64,000 nucleotides of DNA from positions 61,661 to 125,660 of the forward strand of contig NW_019775965.1 of assembly GCF_001039355.2 (NCBI RefSeq), written 5' to 3'. This stretch comes from Lingula anatina (taxonomy: Eukaryota; Brachiopoda; Lingulata; Lingulida; Lingulidae). The notes under the pieces were generated by a model. The model ran no database searches and was not told the origin of the DNA. It was given only the letters and a program-made list of their open reading frames with translations. Positions 59,985 through 64,000 of this stretch are shown here, piece by piece. The translations under genes and the position numbers were made by a program. Positions within the stretch are counted from its first letter, which is position 1. Every line of letters starts with the position of its first letter.

Positions 59985-61722
59985 AAGGAATTAATCATAC
60001 TTAGCTCATGACTTCATAAGTCTGCTCTTACACTCGCATGTAGCCACAAGCCATGAAAGTGAATTAAATGTGCTATTTTTACCATCAGGAAAGCAAGGTA
60101 CTTCTCGCCCTGGTTAGCCAGCTGCCGTAGGTGACTGACTGACCTCGCAAGATGATAGCATCTGATGATTCAGCCACAGGAATGGCAGCTACATGGAATC
60201 AGTGACGGCTTACATTAATCAACTTACATTAGTTGCAAAAAAACTGATATCAGTTTGCATAATATATATCTTGTCTGTGAGAATTGTTATAAACTTTGTT
60301 TGTATGAACTTGAGGCTTGGTTAAAGCTGACAGTGTCCCCAAAATACTGGCACATAGGAGACGGTTGTGACAAGGAACTAGTTTAAACAAATAAATAAAC
60401 ACTTTAGCATATTAAATAACTAGAAAAAAATAGATAATTTGAATAAATCTATTTAAAGTGGATACATGAGATAAAGCAAATTTGGAGAACTTACAATTAA
60501 AAAATACACATTCGTGAGATTTTGCTTTTTGTAACTGGAGCAGATTAAAAACATTTATCCCAGATTAAAAACATTTTCACATTTCTGAATTAAAGACATC
60601 ATACTTCTACAGTTATTCATTTATTTACTTATCCCTTATCTATTATCATTTCTATTTATTTTGTAATATGTTAAAACCCTTTACATTAGACATAATTTCA
60701 ATTTTCAGCAACACAATGTGGGTGTTTCTTATGCCTGAGAGAAGAATGTGTTTATGTCTAGATTAAAAAATTAGAAATGAAGTGAATGAACAAGTTTAAA
60801 GGTTTCTTTGCTTGAGTTAGCTGAAGGTTACTAATGTAAGGCATTTCCTGCTCCACAGGCTGTAAAAAGTTTAAATTTAAGCCAACAAGTGAACCTTTAT
60901 TTTCCTTCAGTTTTCATCTCTGCTTTATTTTTATTTTATACTAAGATGCATATCAGTGTGCACAGTTTAAACAATTATCTTGTATGAACAGCAAATATTC
61001 ATTTGAACTTAAATGATTGTCTCAGTGAGGAATTTCTTGATAACTATTAAAAATTAAAGTAAAAAAGATACTTGTTAAAAAATTACTGGTGTTACCAAGA
61101 GCCATGGCAATTAAACTTACCACTAAAAAAGCCTGACAACATTTTGTCACTTATTACATTCACAAAGAATTCCCTGGATAAATAACTTTACATGGCTGTA
61201 AACAGGTTATTTGACAATACACATTAAACAGGTGAATGAAAAAATATATGTATACAAATACAAAGTTGATAACTGCACAAATAAAAATCCCCATAAGTAA
61301 AAAGTGCTAAGTGAATGAGAAATTCAGACAATCTCTAGATAACAAGCTAAGGTGGATTTAGATGGCGCCAGTTTCCAAAGGGGGAGAAAAGACACACAAT
61401 AGGGCCAATAAAGTAGATGTATGTTTCATAAATTCAGCATTGCAAAAAACAAAAATACACCATCTTTTCAAAAGTATTCTTCATAAGAGTGGATGTGCAA
61501 AAAATTTTTAAACCCCTTCCCCCAGCATCTTGATTTCCTGGATCTGTGTAAGTTTCTGTATGGAAATTTTGAACAAACAAATTTGCTGTATAGACATGAA
61601 TCTTATAAACCTCCTAATGCAGTCTGTGAATGGCAATATGCCACAGTCCCAGGCATAGGTGTGATCCTTTAATACAACTTACATCTCAGTTTTACCAAGG
61701 AACTAGATATCTACATGAACCT
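59985..61722. other. 3' flank of the minus-strand receptor gene
   Basis: AT-rich. The 3' UTR of the 61723 gene should lie at the right-hand end. No other gene recognised. Confidence 0.45.
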
Positions 61723-62934
61723 CTATGGTCTTACTGAGTTATCTTCAAAATCATCGCTATTGTATATATCATTGATATGAAGCACTACATCAGAATCAGT
61801 AGAAAGATTGCTGCCTCTATCCTTACCTTCATCCCCTACATCATTACTGTTTTTAAGTTTTGATTTCAGATCTCTTAGATTGTTTTGCTGGAAAAGAGCT
61901 GCATGGTTTTCGTAATAGTCCTTGTCAATTTCTTCTCCTTTTACAAGTTCGAGATAAGATACCTTAGGTTTGCCCCTTGTATTTTCAGACACGTCTAAAG
62001 TGCCATTTTCATCTTGTTTCAAGGAAAAGGTCATTTCAGAATCTTTGTTTTTACCATTTTTTTCAACAGTAGAATATGGAGGAATCATGCGTACAGGAGC
62101 TGCCGTGCTGTAGTTATCCATGTCTTGGGTAACATTTTGATTGTCTTGAGTTGGTGTAGAGCTGTTGATGTTTTTTCTTTGGTTCAGATTCTTTGTTTTA
62201 TTTAACTTTCTAAAAAATAAAATACAGAAAAATCTACAAATGACAGAAAAGCTAGGGGAAATAGTGAATGATGATGCACCATTTAGGAATAAAGACAGTG
62301 GCATTTATTTTTTTATATTAGATACAGTGGAAGAATAACTGAAAATAACACTTCAAACATTAAATCAATAAAGGCAATAATACTAAACAGCAAAGAGTCT
62401 TTAATAGATATTGGAATTTTCATGAACCAATCCACCCTACCTCACTAAAGCACAGATGACCATGAGCATAATCAACACCACCCCACCACATGTACCAATT
62501 ATGATCCACAGGAGGTATTTGTCCAGACAATCTGAAACAAATGAGGTTATCAAACTGTATGTTCACTGTCAGTGCAGAAAGTATATTCTTTTAATGCACA
62601 CCCTCCAGAGTGAATAGATTCTCAGTTTTGGAAATGGGATATACCTTTAATTCTTTAAAATCATATTGAGTTGGATAATCACTGATAGAAATTCAAACCA
62701 CAAAGTTTAACATAATTATCCAGGAACACCACCCACAATCAAAGGCTATTCCAGGTCCATGCACCCATCCCTCACAGCTCCTGTATAATAATAATACATG
62801 TATATGGCTGTGACCATCCTCACTTTACTCACCTGACACTTGCACCTGACTATGTACTGTCACTGTACTGCCAGTGCTAGGGCTACTAGTAGTATAGACA
62901 GAATGTGTTGCCTGCTCATCAACATAAAATGGCC
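61723..62934 (-). CDS. Single-pass receptor, C-terminal exons (stalk, TM, tail with ITIM-like motif)
   Basis: Three minus-strand exons, 62934-62833, 62531-62441 and 62209-61723 (stop), join in phase. The first gives a Ser/Thr-rich stalk (TTSSPSTGSTVTVHSQ). The second gives CLDKYLLW, then a transmembrane helix IIIGTCGGVVLIMLMVICAL. The third starts with stop-transfer RKLNKTK and gives a ~160-residue cytoplasmic tail. Tyrosine motifs in the tail are PPYSTV, VSYLEL (fits the ITIM form V-x-Y-x-x-L), DYYENH (YxN, a Grb2-SH2-type site) and DIYNSD. Such tails occur in phagocytic, scavenger and immune receptors, where phosphotyrosine recruits SH2 proteins, but the ectodomain is not visible so the family is unknown. 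Upstream exons should lie beyond 62934. Confidence 0.7.
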
Positions 62935-63072
62935 CTAAAATAAGAAGAAGAAGAACAATAATAATTACAATAAGTTTAATTGTAACATAGAGTTCACTAA
63001 TTTACATACCAATCTAATTTAGCCTATTAAGAAAAAGAAATGCTTGCCTTTGATTGGAAAATTCAGCTTAAT

Positions 63073-63306
63073 CTAAGGGTGCTTTCCCAGAGATTTAGAT
63101 CGATCTAAAGATTAAGTTTTAGATCGACCTAACTCCCTGGGGGTTCAGGCTAAATTGCAGTCAGCCGAGTGGACACCATAGTTAATTACCCCCTTACAGC
63201 TTTTAGTAGGCAGGACAGACGCTTAAGCCGGCCAAGCTGACAGTAATCTAGTGAGACTCCCCACAGGGATAGATCGATCTAAAAATCTATGGAAATGGGG
63301 TGTAAT
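63073..63306. mobile_element. MITE-like element with AGATCGATCT ends
   Basis: Imperfect inverted ends: TTTCCCAGAGATTTAGATCG on the left, complement of CGATCTAAAAATCTATGGAA on the right, both containing AGATCGATCTA. No coding capacity. It probably lies in an intron of the minus-strand receptor gene. Confidence 0.65.
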
Positions 63307-64000
63307 ATTTACAGTAAATCAAGTAACCAAAATTGAAGACTGCCAGTCAAATTCACAATTATTTCTTATGATCATTGAATATAGCTAGGATAATTGATTT
63401 TTTCTCATATTTCAAACAAAACCTCTGTCACAATCATCATAACAAATAGGGTGTGGGACCAAAATTTCATCTGCACTTTCAGTTCTCTCTCTCCCAGATG
63501 CGACTTTAATTTTTAATGGTGCAACTGAGGCATTTCGCAGTTCTGTCATAATGGAAATTGCTTTTGTTGGTCTGAGGGAAATATTTTCTCTAGTTTGAAA
63601 ATGGGGTAGGCTGCAGCTGCTCTATTGTATTGCATTGTTTTCATGCAGGTTGGGTTAGACACAGAGCTGACCCAGTATGTGAAATACTCACCATATTGAC
63701 AAATAAAGGGAAGCAACCAAATATTATGTGGAACACTGCTATTTAACCACCTTCCATTATAACTTTTAAGAAGTATTACTGAAAGGAAAAAATTGAAATT
63801 TAAGCTTACAACTAACAAACTATGTCTGTTATCTGGAGAAAACAGTGCTGCTGGAGATTTTAATCAATTAAATTTCAATCCCATGCATTTATATATTTTT
63901 TCGAAAATTTTTTTATTACTGTTTTACTAAACTAACAATATGACAATGCAGTAAGATGATTTGGAGACAATTACATGTTTCATTTGCAATACCTGTTTCC
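63307..64000. other. Unassigned sequence upstream of the receptor exons
   Basis: May be intron of the minus-strand receptor gene. No exon could be recognised. Confidence 0.35.

Overview
The window is animal nuclear DNA: AT-rich, GT-AG introns, short exons, and many DNA transposons, LINE remnants and tandem repeats. A class I fumarase, a GRL101/RXFP-like receptor with LDLa and LRR modules, and a somatomedin-B/vWD protein together suggest a marine invertebrate, most likely a lophotrochozoan such as a mollusc or brachiopod. That placement is inference; no sequence here fixes the species. Four single N bases (2915, 34678, 37075, 59984) mark unresolved assembly joins, and three lie in or beside repeats.

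Genes. (1) 923-2706 (+): the first ~217 residues of CDK1, cut off before its last exons. (2) 3238-11456 (+): the last ~699 residues of a strawberry-notch (SBNO) helicase-like protein, missing its N-terminal half. The join between genes 1 and 2 contains an N but is in phase. (3) 20066-25310 (+): a complete two-exon, ~1491-residue seven-transmembrane receptor with CUB-like, C-type lectin-like, LDLa and LRR modules. (4) 36112-36274 (-): an N-terminal exon resembling a class I fumarase with a presequence. (5) 46651-50474 (-): four exons of a secreted somatomedin-B/vWD protein, 3' end not found. (6) 61723-62934 (-): the C-terminal exons of a single-pass receptor with an ITIM-like tail.

Repeat landscape. 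Five separate tandem arrays in the SBNO gene each straddle an exon-intron boundary, copying donor or acceptor sites 3-16 times; this is the most unusual pattern in the window. Between 13.7 and 20.4 kb an inverted duplication carries a broken copy of the receptor's 5' end. Three related Tc1/mariner copies lie at 12.5, 40.0 and 48.1 kb. A separate Tc1 element at 43.5-45.2 kb is a near-perfect palindrome. Terminal-inverted-repeat elements lie at 28.5-29.5, 37.3-38.8 and 57.0-59.9 kb, with several MITEs and foldback elements. A decayed L2/CR1-type LINE fills 51.5-56.5 kb and is split by a 1.6-kb insertion.

The genes do not form a pathway; they look like independent neighbours in a repeat-rich region. 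All exon calls come from reading splice sites, phase and protein similarity by eye; no alignment or transcript data were available.
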